Positions 1-8,556 of a stretch of DNA of 64,000 nt are shown here, in pieces. Numbering within the stretch: the stretch's first letter is position 1; every line of letters begins with the position of its first letter. Position numbers and translations under genes: made by a program. Source of the stretch: JAFAMS01 sp963715815 (GTDB taxonomy: Bacteria; Vulcanimicrobiota; Vulcanimicrobiia; Vulcanimicrobiales; Vulcanimicrobiaceae); NCBI GenBank assembly GCA_963715815.1, contig OY970278.1:1984001-2048000 (forward strand). The letters are read 5' to 3'. The notes under the pieces were generated by a model, which had not been told where the DNA came from, did not search any database, and saw only the letters and a list, made by a program, of their open reading frames with translations.

Positions 1-78
1 CAAGAGCGACATTTGCTCCCATTCCTGCTGAGCTTCGCGAACGTCGTCCGCGCTCGTCGCCTTCTCACGCAATTGCAT
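1..78 (-). CDS. 5' end of an unidentified protein (partial)
   Basis: An open frame of 26 codons runs off the left edge of the window. It starts at an ATG with a good GAGGAG ribosome-binding site five to six bases upstream, and it is divergent from the metB-like gene, with only 35 bases between the two starts. The visible part is hydrophilic and Glu/Gln-rich (MQLREKATSADD...). I do not recognise a family from this fragment. Confidence 0.5.
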   Translation of the reverse strand, partial: MQLREKATSADDVREAQQEWEQMSLL

Positions 79-113
79 GTCGTCTCCTCGTCGGGCGAGA
101 AGGGTAGTATACC

Positions 114-1271
114 ATGCGATTCTCGACGCGAGCCATTCATACCGGTCAGGACGCCGACCCGACAACCGGGGCTACGATCGTTCCGATTTACCAGACCTCG
201 ACCTACACGCAAACGGCCGTCGGCGAGCACAAAGGATTCGATTACAGCCGTACCGTTAACCCGACGCGCGTCGCGCTCGAGCAACAGCTCGCATCACTCG
301 AGGACGCGAAGTTCTGCAGCGCCTTTGCGAGTGGAATGGCCGCGTCTTCGGCGACGCTCAACCTGCTTTCCGCAGGCGATCACGTCGTCGTAACGGACGA
401 TCTCTACGGCGGAACGTATCGCCTCTTCTCGCGCGTCCTCAGCCGCTACGGACTTGAGTTCAGCTACGTCGACATGACCGATATCGCGAACGTCAAGAAC
501 GCGATGCGCCCCAATACGCGCATGCTCTGGCTCGAGACGCCGACGAATCCGCTACTCAAGCTGATCGACATCGCTGCGATCGCCGGGCTAAGACAGCCGC
601 GTCAAGTTGTCGTCGTCGACAATACCTTCGCGACGCCCTATTTGCAATCGCCGCTCGCGCTCGGCGCCGACGTCGTCGTGCACTCGACGACGAAATACCT
701 GGGGGGACATAGCGACGTAATCGGCGGCGCAGCGATGACAAACTCGTCCGAAATTGCCGAGACAATAAAGTTCCATCAAAATGCCGTCGGCGGCGTTCCC
801 GGACCGATGGATGCGTATCTCGTGATGCGCGGCGTCAAAACGCTCGCCGTGCGTATGCGCGAGCATGAGAAGAACGCGCGCATTATTGCCGAATTCCTGA
901 CCAAGAACGGTGAAGTCGAGCGCGTCTACTATCCCGGTCTCGAGTCACATCCGCAACACCAGCTCGCGAAACGGCAGATGCGCGGATTCGGCGGCATGCT
1001 GAGCTTTGTGCTTCGCGGCCCCGAAGAGCGCGCGCATGATTTCGTGCGGCGCCTAAAGTTCTTCAGTCTTGCCGAGAGCCTGGGCGGCGTCGAATCGCTG
1101 ATCTCGATCCCGGCACGCATGACGCACGGCTCGATTCCAAAGGAAGATCGCGAGCGGCGCGGCGTCACCGATGGGCTCATTCGTCTCTCCGTCGGCATCG
1201 AAGACGCAGACGATCTCGTAGCCGATCTCGAGCACGCACTCTCGACCTCCCGAGCGGCCGCACTGACCTGA
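114..1271 (+). CDS. metB: cystathionine gamma-synthase/lyase family PLP enzyme
   Basis: This 385-residue protein has the full length of the Cys/Met-metabolism PLP enzymes (PF01053), which act in transsulfuration: cystathionine synthesis or cleavage, or homocysteine formation. It shows the N-terminal TRAIHTGQ start, the active-site YGGTYRLF region, and the Schiff-base lysine at K194 in STTKYLGGHSDV. The C-terminal SLGGVESLISIPA segment is also characteristic. The family's synthases and lyases cannot be separated safely by reading, so metB against metC/mccB remains open. The start ATG has GAAGGG upstream. The stop overlaps the likely start of the downstream permease, so the two are probably co-transcribed. 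Confidence 0.88.
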   Translation: MRFSTRAIHTGQDADPTTGATIVPIYQTSTYTQTAVGEHKGFDYSRTVNPTRVALEQQLASLEDAKFCSAFASGMAASSATLNLLSAGDHVVVTDDLYGGTYRLFSRVLSRYGLEFSYVDMTDIANVKNAMRPNTRMLWLETPTNPLLKLIDIAAIAGLRQPRQVVVVDNTFATPYLQSPLALGADVVVHSTTKYLGGHSDVIGGAAMTNSSEIAETIKFHQNAVGGVPGPMDAYLVMRGVKTLAVRMREHEKNARIIAEFLTKNGEVERVYYPGLESHPQHQLAKRQMRGFGGMLSFVLRGPEERAHDFVRRLKFFSLAESLGGVESLISIPARMTHGSIPKEDRERRGVTDGLIRLSVGIEDADDLVADLEHALSTSRAAALT

Positions 1272-2590
1272 TCCGCGGAGTCGGACTCTCCGCGGCGATC
1301 GCGACCAATGCGATCGCAATGATTGGGATAGGTCCCCTAATCACGATTCCGCTCGTGCTCGCCGCGCTGCACGGGCCGCTCTCACTCGCGGCCTGGATAT
1401 TAGGCGCGCTCGTCGCCATCTGCGACGGTCTGGTATGGGCAGAGCTTGGTGCAGCGCTCCCGCGCGCCGGTGGACTTTACGCCTTCTTTCTCGAGCTCTT
1501 CGGCCCGCGCCGCGGACGCCTGTTGGCGTTTCTGTTCGTGTGGCAATTCGTGATCACGACGCCGTTCTTGCTGGCCAGCGGCTATATCGGTTTCTCGCAG
1601 TATGCGACGTATATTCTGCCCGCGCTAAGAAACAACGATCTCGTACAGCACCTGCTCGCCGTCGCCGTCGGCGCCGTCACGATCGTCTTACTGGCGCGCG
1701 TCATCGTCCGCGTCGCATTGATTTCGATCGTCCTCTTCGGAGCCGCAACGCTTACGCTCATCATCGTGACGTTTGCGGCGTGGATCCGCTTCGATCCGCA
1801 CGTCGCTTTTACGGCCGATCCGCAAACGCATACGTTTTGGCCGCTGATCGCGGGTCTCGGCAGCGGATTAACCGTTACCCTCTACGATTATCTCGGCTAC
1901 AACACGATCACCAGCATCGGTGAAGAAGTGATCGCGCCCGCGAGGACGATTCCGCGTTCGATCATCGCTGCCGTCGCGATCGTCGCTGCCTTGTATCTCG
2001 CGCTGCAGACCGGGATTCTCGGATCGATACCTTGGCAACAGCTGCTCGGGGCCTCGTTCGTCGCATCGACGGTTGTCGAACGCGCGCTGGGAGGCCCGTT
2101 CGCGAACGTAGTAACCGTGCTCATTCTTGTGACGGCATTCGCGTCGACGTTCGCCCTTCTGCTCGCGGCTTCACGCGTTCCGTACGCGGCGGCTCGTGAT
2201 GGATTGTTTCTTAGGGCCTTTGCGCGCTTGCATCCGCGCGACGCCTATCCGTCCGTTTCGCTCGTAGCAATCGGCGTTGCATCACTTGCATGCTGCTTTC
2301 TGCCGCTCGATCAGATCATCGCGATCATCGGTGTCGGCATCGTCGTCCTGGGCGGGATCGGCGCATTCGCGTCGATTCTACAACTGCGTGGCGCGAAGGT
2401 TACCATGCCGTATCGCATGCCATTCTTTCCGCTTCCGCCTCTGATCGCGCTCGCCGCCTGGATTTACGTCGTTCTTACGGCCGGTATCTTCGCCGACGCG
2501 TTTACCGCACTTTCGCTCGTCGTAGGAGCGCTCGTCTACGTTTACTCGCGGTCGAGAACTTCGGCCAAAGCCGGAAGCGAGACGTCGTAG
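1268..2590 (+). CDS. APC-family amino-acid permease
   Basis: This is a polytopic inner-membrane transporter of the amino acid-polyamine-organocation superfamily, with about twelve hydrophobic segments. The signature GEEVIAPARTIPRSI, after a YDYLGYN segment, matches the conserved GEE..NP.R.IPRAI region of the family. The first ATG is at 1319, but the frame is open upstream and encodes the missing first half of helix 1 (LIRGVGLSAAIATNAIAMIG), which is family-like. The only plausible start there is CTG at 1268-1270, overlapping the metB TGA as CTGA. I therefore place the start at 1268; 1319 is the conservative alternative. The 3' end overlaps the convergent esterase gene by 49 bases. The substrate is unknown. 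Confidence 0.82.
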   Translation: MIRGVGLSAAIATNAIAMIGIGPLITIPLVLAALHGPLSLAAWILGALVAICDGLVWAELGAALPRAGGLYAFFLELFGPRRGRLLAFLFVWQFVITTPFLLASGYIGFSQYATYILPALRNNDLVQHLLAVAVGAVTIVLLARVIVRVALISIVLFGAATLTLIIVTFAAWIRFDPHVAFTADPQTHTFWPLIAGLGSGLTVTLYDYLGYNTITSIGEEVIAPARTIPRSIIAAVAIVAALYLALQTGILGSIPWQQLLGASFVASTVVERALGGPFANVVTVLILVTAFASTFALLLAASRVPYAAARDGLFLRAFARLHPRDAYPSVSLVAIGVASLACCFLPLDQIIAIIGVGIVVLGGIGAFASILQLRGAKVTMPYRMPFFPLPPLIALAAWIYVVLTAGIFADAFTALSLVVGALVYVYSRSRTSAKAGSETS

Positions 2591-3591
2591 CGGTATCCGA
2601 TACGCATGTGATCGTCGTCGAACTCTTCGTGCCGCACGTCGAGTCCAAGCTCGCGAATCTGTTCGGCCATGACGCGCGAGCCGATATCGAGTCCGTATTC
2701 GTCGCGCCGTCCACAGTCGATGTAGCGTAACCGTAAGGCCGCAAGCTCGGCCTTCTTGTGCGGGATCTGTTCGGTCGGATCGAACGCGAGCCAGCGCACC
2801 CAAACGTCATCGCGGAATGCGCCCGTTTGCATGTCGATCGGCAAGTCGAACGCGAACGCTTTGGCGGCGGTCGGCGAATACGCGGCCGCGTACGCGAGCA
2901 TCTCCATCGTAGAGATCTCTTCGAACCTCGGCTTGGCATTCGCTTCGAAGGCTAGAACGAACGCTTCGAGGTTTGGATACTTTTCCAGAACGCGACCGCA
3001 TGTAATGAGCGACTTCACCTGGCACATCCGAAAATACGAATCGCCGCTGTGCGATGCGAACGCACCAAAATGCCCCGGATAGTTCATCGTCAGATAGAGC
3101 GAGCCGAAACCGCCGGTTGATTTTCCAAGTACGCCTCTGCCCCCGGGGCGAGGAATCGTACGATAATTTTGATCGACGTGCGCAAGTGTCTCATGCACGG
3201 TGTACGATGCGTAGTCGCCGTTATGGATCGAGTTGACGTACTGCGATCCGCCCAGACGCGTGGCGCCGTCAACGATCACCATCAACGCCGGCGGCATCTT
3301 TTTCCCGACGATCAACGCGTCGAGACGCTGGACAACGTTCTTCTCCCACAAGCGTGTGCTTATGACGCCTGCGAGATCCCCGGTATAACCATGCAGCAGA
3401 TACAAAACCGGATACGCTCTCGAGCCTTCGTGGTCGTAACCCGGCGGCGTGTAAACGCCCAGCGGCCGATCCGACCGATCTCCGAGCGGATTGCGGGCTA
3501 GCGCTTTGCTTTCAAAAGGATCGAGCGTAACGATCCCCTCGATCTCGAGGAGGTCCGAGAGATCGTTGCGCGTTCGCGACATCGTGCGCAT
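2542..3591 (-). CDS. putative esterase, alpha/beta hydrolase (esterase D type)
   Basis: The 349-residue protein has an alpha/beta-hydrolase core of the putative-esterase family (PF00756; relatives of esterase D, enterochelin esterase and antigen 85). YPVLYLLHGYTGD gives the oxyanion strand. GKSTGGFGSLYL holds the nucleophilic serine elbow (G-x-S-x-G-G). The C-terminal DDDHMRIGYRYDVSLP supplies the probable catalytic histidine. No signal peptide is visible, so it is probably cytoplasmic. It is transcribed convergently to the permease and overlaps it. The substrate cannot be predicted. A second in-frame ATG lies three codons downstream. Confidence 0.85.
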   Translation of the reverse strand: MRTMSRTRNDLSDLLEIEGIVTLDPFESKALARNPLGDRSDRPLGVYTPPGYDHEGSRAYPVLYLLHGYTGDLAGVISTRLWEKNVVQRLDALIVGKKMPPALMVIVDGATRLGGSQYVNSIHNGDYASYTVHETLAHVDQNYRTIPRPGGRGVLGKSTGGFGSLYLTMNYPGHFGAFASHSGDSYFRMCQVKSLITCGRVLEKYPNLEAFVLAFEANAKPRFEEISTMEMLAYAAAYSPTAAKAFAFDLPIDMQTGAFRDDVWVRWLAFDPTEQIPHKKAELAALRLRYIDCGRRDEYGLDIGSRVMAEQIRELGLDVRHEEFDDDHMRIGYRYDVSLPALAEVLDRE

Positions 3592-3666
3592 CTCTTAAGG
3601 GTGTCCCATGTGCGCGCGGGCCGCAAGACTCCCCCCTACGACACGCGAAGGCGTGCTTCGGGGCCT

Positions 3667-3752
3667 GGGGGAGTGGCGGAACGGTCTACGCAGTCGCCTC
3701 AAAAGCGACCGGGTGAAAGCCCTTGTGGGTTCAAATCCCACCTCCCCCACCA
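3667..3752 (+). tRNA. tRNA-Leu (CAA anticodon)
   Basis: This is a class II tRNA cloverleaf. The acceptor stem pairs GGGGGAG with CTCCCCC and is followed by encoded ACCA. The anticodon stem GTCGC/GCGAC encloses the loop CTCAAAA, giving anticodon CAA at 3700-3702 (reads UUG). A long variable arm follows, then a GTGGG/CCCAC T stem with loop TTCAAAT. The CCA end is encoded. The tRNA stands alone between the esterase and a methyltransferase-like gene. Confidence 0.97.
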
Positions 3753-3850
3753 GCGCCTTGCTAAAAGTTTACGGTCCCCATACCGATAAGTGACCGTTGT
3801 CCTGTGGAAGGGCAAGGACGCCTCCCGGCGTCGTGGAACCGCAAACAACG

Positions 3851-5110
3851 ATGACGACGACTATTAGTTCGGCTCGACCTTCGCATACCTACTCACCACT
3901 AGAGTTCGAACACGAATCCAAGCGCATCGAGGCACTCACTTTCGATACGCTCGCGCTAACTGCGGGCGAATCAGTGGTCTTCTGCGGATTTAGCGGCAAC
4001 ATCGGCTACGTGCGCCGCGCACTCGAGATCGGTTGCAAAGTTGCCGTTATCGAAGCGCGTGAAACGGTCATTCGCGAATACGCCGATCTTGGCGTGCGCA
4101 CGATCCGTGGCAGCACGTCGGTTATTCCGGCCCGCGATCTCGCGTTCGACGTAGCGATAGCCGCAGGATATCTACACGAAGTCGATCCATCGTTCCACGC
4201 ACAGATTCTCACAGAGCTGGCGCGTGTTGCGAAACGCGTCGCCGTCATCGAGCTTGCACCGCCCTCAGATCCGCTTGGCCGCCGTATCGCAGCGCTGTAC
4301 CAGCGCGCGAAGCGTGAGTTTGGCTCGTTCGAACACTATCAGGGCGTCGACTACTGGAAGAAGCTGCTCACGATGGTCAAACCCGACGTCGCGCAGTCGA
4401 TCTTCCAATTCGGCAAGCTCCCGCCACTCGAATATTTGATCGACACCGTCGATCTTCTGCTCGACACTATCGAAGCCGAAGAAGCTCCCGAGGAAGACGT
4501 CGAGGAATTGCGTCGCATCTCGAAGCGTTCGAACGCGATGCTTCTCCCGCAAGCACGGCTCGTCTTGATCGGCGCAGCAATGGGTCAGATTCCGAAGCCG
4601 ACATACTCAGAAGCCGCGATCGCTCCGGCTCCTTCGACGACCGTCGAAACCGTTCGCTCGACGCCCATTACGCCGGCAATTGCCGCGTCGGAACCGACAC
4701 CGGCCCTCGCGCCGGCCGCCGCAGCTGCACCCGCCGCGGCGCCAACCGTAATCACCTCAGAGACAATCACGGCGCCGACGGCGCCGCCACCGGCCGCAAC
4801 CCCCGTCACGGCAGCGCCAGTAACCGCGCCGCTACCCGTTGCACAACCCGCCGCACCACCGGCGTTTGCTGCACCGGAGCTGACCCTCAATCCGTTTGGG
4901 CTTCCCGACACACAGCTGCAACCTACTGCTCCAACGAATCCGCGCTTTGCAGCACCGGCGCCGCCCGCTGCGGCAGCCGCAGAACATCCACCGTTTGGAG
5001 CTCCGTTCCCCGTGGCACCGGCTCCCGATGCGCCGCCGTTCGGAGCCTCACCGGGTGCCGCAGTTCCAGGTTGGACCTGGGAACCGCCCGAGGACGATCG
5101 TTTAGGCTAA
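3851..5110 (+). CDS. SAM-methyltransferase-fold protein with long Pro/Ala-rich tail
   Basis: The 419-residue product has two parts. Residues ~1-250 look like a class I Rossmann methyltransferase: VVFCGFSGNIGYVRRALE resembles motif I, VAVIEAR the end of strand 2, and FDVAIAAGYLHEVD motif IV, followed by ILTELARVAKRVAVIEL. Residues ~260-419 are low-complexity Ala/Pro/Thr-rich sequence, probably disordered. I chose ATG 3851; the frame is open back to a TTG at 3797, but that part (MSCGRARTPPG) looks non-coding. The gene follows tRNA-Leu and overlaps the small membrane gene convergently by 4 bases. Substrate and role are unknown. Confidence 0.7.
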   Translation: MTTTISSARPSHTYSPLEFEHESKRIEALTFDTLALTAGESVVFCGFSGNIGYVRRALEIGCKVAVIEARETVIREYADLGVRTIRGSTSVIPARDLAFDVAIAAGYLHEVDPSFHAQILTELARVAKRVAVIELAPPSDPLGRRIAALYQRAKREFGSFEHYQGVDYWKKLLTMVKPDVAQSIFQFGKLPPLEYLIDTVDLLLDTIEAEEAPEEDVEELRRISKRSNAMLLPQARLVLIGAAMGQIPKPTYSEAAIAPAPSTTVETVRSTPITPAIAASEPTPALAPAAAAAPAAAPTVITSETITAPTAPPPAATPVTAAPVTAPLPVAQPAAPPAFAAPELTLNPFGLPDTQLQPTAPTNPRFAAPAPPAAAAAEHPPFGAPFPVAPAPDAPPFGASPGAAVPGWTWEPPEDDRLG

Positions 5111-5391
5111 ACGCCTAATCGCGCGAGCAGCGCGCGATACGTATTTACGCTCGCAAGGATTGACGCGCTTGCAATCGCAGCCCGCGGTGCAAGCGCGCCG
5201 ATTGCCTTGAACGTTCGCGCGGTGCGCTTTGCGTCGAACTGTGCCAAGCGCAGTTGGGCAAGCAATGTTCGAGGTACGCACGCCGACGCGCGGCGTGACA
5301 ATTGCACACCCACCAGCACATCACGTACAAAAAAATAGAGTGCTAGACCGAAAACCGACACGCATACCGCCGCGAACGCGATGAGGATCAT
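5107..5391 (-). CDS. small single-pass membrane protein, unknown function
   Basis: The 94-residue protein starts with a clear hydrophobic helix (ILIAFAAVCVSVFGLALYFF), then a basic, Arg/Ala-rich cytoplasmic-type segment, and ends in a mildly hydrophobic Ala-rich helix. It lies seven bases downstream of the FmdB-like gene on the same strand, so the two are probably one transcript. I recognise no family. Confidence 0.6.
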   Translation of the reverse strand: MILIAFAAVCVSVFGLALYFFVRDVLVGVQLSRRASACVPRTLLAQLRLAQFDAKRTARTFKAIGALAPRAAIASASILASVNTYRALLARLGV

Positions 5392-5398
5392 CGCCTAG

Positions 5399-5689
5399 TT
5401 ACGCTGCGGCGTCTTTCTTCGGTTCCGGCTTCGTCTCGGTCTTCGCGGGCTCGCTCTTCTCCGCCGGCTTGTCGCTCGACTCGGACTTCTCGGCTTGGCT
5501 GCTGCTATTCGATCCGCGCGAATCCGTAACGTAGAATCCCGACCCTTTGAATACGATCGGCGCAGCGCTGAAACGGCGCGTCATTGCGGCGCCGCACTTC
5601 TCGCACGCTAGCTCCGGCTTATCGTCAAAGCCGTGGCGAACGTCTGCGACATGCCCGCACTTCGGGCAGCCGTACTCATACAGTGGCAT
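5399..5689 (-). CDS. FmdB-family zinc-ribbon protein
   Basis: The protein (96 residues from the chosen start) begins MPLYEYGCPKCGH and has a second CEKCG pair about 20 residues later. This is the CxxC...CxxC zinc ribbon of the FmdB/CxxC_CXXC_SSSS family. Typical members have the same MPxYEYxC start, which is why ATG 5689 is preferred over an upstream in-frame start. The last 40 residues are a Lys/Glu/Ser/Pro-rich tail, likely disordered and common in this family. The family's role is uncertain; the name comes from a proposed regulator of formamidase genes. Confidence 0.82.
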   Translation of the reverse strand: MPLYEYGCPKCGHVADVRHGFDDKPELACEKCGAAMTRRFSAAPIVFKGSGFYVTDSRGSNSSSQAEKSESSDKPAEKSEPAKTETKPEPKKDAAA

Positions 5690-5722
5690 GCGTTCTAGTA
5701 TACCCAGCCCTAGCAATTAGCG

Positions 5723-6247
5723 TCAATGACTGCTAACGGCTTCGATCGGGACCAGGACGGCGGTTTCGGACGGGTCGCCTTCGTACTCAACCAAGCCCTT
5801 GAAGTGCATCAGCGAGTCGGCGAGCTGAGCATCCAGGCGGCGGCGAGCGGTTACCCGGTCGATGAGCGCTGGGAAGACTCCGCCGTACGTCGGATAGTCG
5901 AGCCGGACGACCAGCTTCGAACGCGCCGTCTTACCTTCGATCCGAATATCGATGCGGCGCCTCACGGAATATGCACCGACCAGCGAGACGATGAACCCGT
6001 CAACGAACCGGTCGACTTCGTAGAGCTCTTCTTCGGCGCCGGGGATACTCGAGCGGATCGTGATCTCGCTCCCCGGTCCTACGGGTTGCGCCGCCTCGAC
6101 ACGACGGACGCTACGCAGAAACGAAAGCCATACCGGCCACTTCTCAACCGCCCGGAGCAGCTCGAAGGCCGTCTTCGCCGGTACGTCTAGGTCTGCGCTT
6201 TGGTATAACGAGCGGGCAGGACGTTCGCCGGGACCCATGGCAGCCAT
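5723..6247 (-). CDS. SRPBCC / polyketide-cyclase-like lipid-binding fold protein
   Basis: The 174-residue protein has the START/SRPBCC pattern: an N-terminal strand (LYQSADLDVPAKTAFELL), a helix with VEKWPVWLSFLRSVRRVE, then a series of antiparallel strands and a C-terminal amphipathic helix (LADSLMHFKGLVE). Such proteins (CoxG/polyketide cyclase/dehydrase-like) bind hydrophobic ligands or assist cofactor assembly. There is no active-site signature that would assign a ligand. A second ATG three codons in is an alternative start. Confidence 0.72.
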   Translation of the reverse strand: MAAMGPGERPARSLYQSADLDVPAKTAFELLRAVEKWPVWLSFLRSVRRVEAAQPVGPGSEITIRSSIPGAEEELYEVDRFVDGFIVSLVGAYSVRRRIDIRIEGKTARSKLVVRLDYPTYGGVFPALIDRVTARRRLDAQLADSLMHFKGLVEYEGDPSETAVLVPIEAVSSH

Positions 6248-6289
6248 TGACCGGCGTAGTTCGACCCCAACATATAGTGGCTCCTTTGA

Positions 6290-7480
6290 CTACCGCCCCA
6301 AGATACGGCCCGATCCGGCAGAACGGGCGAACTCGACCAGCGTCGCAATTCCGATTGGAAGTGCCCGCTCGTCGATGCGGAACTTCGGACTGTGCCCCGA
6401 GTGGATGATCCCTTGGCTTTCGTTGCGGATCCCGAGACGCACGAGCGTACCCGGTGCGCGTTCGGCAAAGTACGCGAAGTCTTCGCCACCCATGGTTGCG
6501 GGCGGGCTCTCGACGCGAATCCCGGGATACGTATGCCGCAGTTGAACGGCGAATGCTTCCGTCAACGGAACGTCGTTGTAAACGGGCGGATACATGTAAA
6601 ACACTTCGAGCTTGGCTTTGCAGTTATACGCTGCTGCGACGCTCTCGATGATGCGGCGAGCGCGTGGCTCGAGCCCTTCGCGCACGGTTTTGTCTTGCGA
6701 ACGGAACGTGCCGGTCATCTTCACGTTGTCTGCAATGATATTGTTGCGGTAACCGCCGTTGATCGTTCCGACCGTGACGACGACGGTAGCGAGCGGATCG
6801 GTCTCACGAGCCGCGATATTTTGAAGCGCCAATACCGTCGCCGCTGCGCACGGTATCGTATCAACTGCACGATGCGGAGCCGCTCCGTGTCCGCCGACAC
6901 CCGTAATCGTTACGTGAAATTCATCGGCCGCGGCGTTTACTACGCCGGGTGTTACGCCGACGATCCCGACGTCGAGACGGTTGTCGACGTGCAGCATCGC
7001 GACCGCCTCAATTTTCGGGTTCTCCATGACACCCGCCTCGATCATCGGCAGCGCGCCGCCTGGGCCTTCCTCCGCAGGCTGAAACAGCAAGACCGCGGTT
7101 CCCTCGAGCTGATCGCGCGTCCGCACCAGCTCGCGCGCCGCACCAAGCAACATTGCCGTGTGCGCATCGTGCCCGCAAGCGTGCATCTTGCCGGGAACTT
7201 CCGAGCTAAACGGTTCGCCTGATTGCTCGTCAACCGGGAGCGCGTCCATGTCGGCGCGCAAACCAACAACATGTCCCGGTTTCGCACCACGTATGATTCC
7301 AACAACGCCGGTTTTCGCGACGCGACGATGCTCGACACCGATCGCATCGAGCTCGCTCTCGACCAGCGCTGCAGTGCGCTGCTCCTCGAAACCGAGTTCC
7401 GGATGACGGTGGATCAGACGGCGAACTTCGACGGTTCGCGTAACAATTTCCGGGGCGACCGGAACCTCAAGCGTTTCCAT
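6290..7480 (-). CDS. M20D-family amidohydrolase (N-acyl amino acid hydrolase type)
   Basis: The 396-residue metal-dependent amidohydrolase is of the hippurate hydrolase/IAA-amino-acid hydrolase group. Metal-ligand motifs are present: GLRADMDALPVDE, MHACGHDAHTAMLLG, EEGPGGALPMIEAGVM, and a late TMGGEDFAYFAE. The dimerisation lid domain lies in the middle (AADEFHVTITGVGGHGAAPHR begins it). I chose the ATG at 7480 because GAGG lies nine bases upstream; the frame continues to a TTG further out. It is divergent from the DUF3810 gene with a 17-base gap. The likely reaction is removal of acyl groups from N-acyl amino acids; the substrate is unknown. Confidence 0.88.
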   Translation of the reverse strand: METLEVPVAPEIVTRTVEVRRLIHRHPELGFEEQRTAALVESELDAIGVEHRRVAKTGVVGIIRGAKPGHVVGLRADMDALPVDEQSGEPFSSEVPGKMHACGHDAHTAMLLGAARELVRTRDQLEGTAVLLFQPAEEGPGGALPMIEAGVMENPKIEAVAMLHVDNRLDVGIVGVTPGVVNAAADEFHVTITGVGGHGAAPHRAVDTIPCAAATVLALQNIAARETDPLATVVVTVGTINGGYRNNIIADNVKMTGTFRSQDKTVREGLEPRARRIIESVAAAYNCKAKLEVFYMYPPVYNDVPLTEAFAVQLRHTYPGIRVESPPATMGGEDFAYFAERAPGTLVRLGIRNESQGIIHSGHSPKFRIDERALPIGIATLVEFARSAGSGRILGR

Positions 7481-7497
7481 AGGATTCCTCTTTCCCA

Positions 7498-8556
7498 ATG
7501 AGCATCGCTCGCCTTCTGACGATTGTCGTTGCCCTCGTTGCGATGCTCGTCACGCCCTCCCGGAGTTTTCTGGACGGGTTTTACGCCGGAACGTTCTATC
7601 CGGCGGCGCAAACGACGATTACCGGCCTGACGAATTATCTGCCGTTTGCGCTCAGTGATTGCATTCTCGTCATCGTTGTGGTCGGGCTCGTCGTGCGATG
7701 GGTCGTCGCGCTGCGCGCAAAGCGAACTTGGCGAACGCTCGCGCAATTGATGTTCCAAACGCTCGCGATGCTAAGTGTTATCTACGTATGGTTCCTGATC
7801 GATTGGGGCTGGAACTACGATCGCCCATCCCTCAGCACGACGCTCAGCTACGACAGCGCATCCGTCGCCCGGCTGGCGCTCGAACCGTTGGAGCTGCGCG
7901 CAGTAGGAGTGCTCGATGACGCTGCAATCGCCGCCCACCGCGAACGTAATGGAAACGTCGACATTCGTCCCGCGCTAATCGAAGCGGAACAATCGGTCCT
8001 CGGCACGCTAGGCATCGCGCACAAGGTCGTTCCAACGCGTCCGAAGCGCAGCATCATGGACTGGTATTTTACGTCGACGGGGGTGACTGGAATGTTCGTT
8101 CCGTTCACCTACGAGACGTACGTGGCGAGCGACGTACTATGGTTCGAGTATCCCTTCACGCTCGAACACGAATGGGGTCACGTCGCCGGCATCGCGCGCG
8201 AATCCGACGCCAACCTCGTCGCTGCGCTGGCGACGTTGCAATCGAATGATCCTATCATCCGCTACTCCGGGCTATTGATCGTCTACGGCGCGCTTCCGCG
8301 AATGCCGCGCGCCGACGCGCGGCTCTCAAAGCTCGTCCTGGCCGATTACGGCGCGATGCGCCGGCGCGACGTGCGGCACATCAAGCCGCTTGCGTTCAAG
8401 ATCGCCTGGGGGACGTACGACACGTACCTCAAATCGCAGCACGTCGAAACGGGCGTGGTCAACTACACCGAGTACGTCCGGCTTCTTCTCGGAACGGATG
8501 CCGGCCGGGCGGCGCTCTCGACCGCAATCGGAAGACTGCCGGCGCGTTCGCCTTAG
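7498..8556 (+). CDS. DUF3810-family membrane zinc metalloprotease-like protein
   Basis: The 352-residue protein has an N-terminal hydrophobic segment and two more helices by residue ~105 (CILVIVVVGLVVRWVVAL and MLSVIYVWFLIDWGW), then a soluble domain. The domain carries HEWGHVAGIARESDANLVAAL, an HExxHxxG zinc signature followed by a conserved acidic residue, as in DUF3810. It is presumably membrane-anchored with the catalytic domain outside. It is divergent from the M20 peptidase gene and overlaps the threonine aldolase convergently by four bases. Family function is not established. Confidence 0.8.
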   Translation: MSIARLLTIVVALVAMLVTPSRSFLDGFYAGTFYPAAQTTITGLTNYLPFALSDCILVIVVVGLVVRWVVALRAKRTWRTLAQLMFQTLAMLSVIYVWFLIDWGWNYDRPSLSTTLSYDSASVARLALEPLELRAVGVLDDAAIAAHRERNGNVDIRPALIEAEQSVLGTLGIAHKVVPTRPKRSIMDWYFTSTGVTGMFVPFTYETYVASDVLWFEYPFTLEHEWGHVAGIARESDANLVAALATLQSNDPIIRYSGLLIVYGALPRMPRADARLSKLVLADYGAMRRRDVRHIKPLAFKIAWGTYDTYLKSQHVETGVVNYTEYVRLLLGTDAGRAALSTAIGRLPARSP

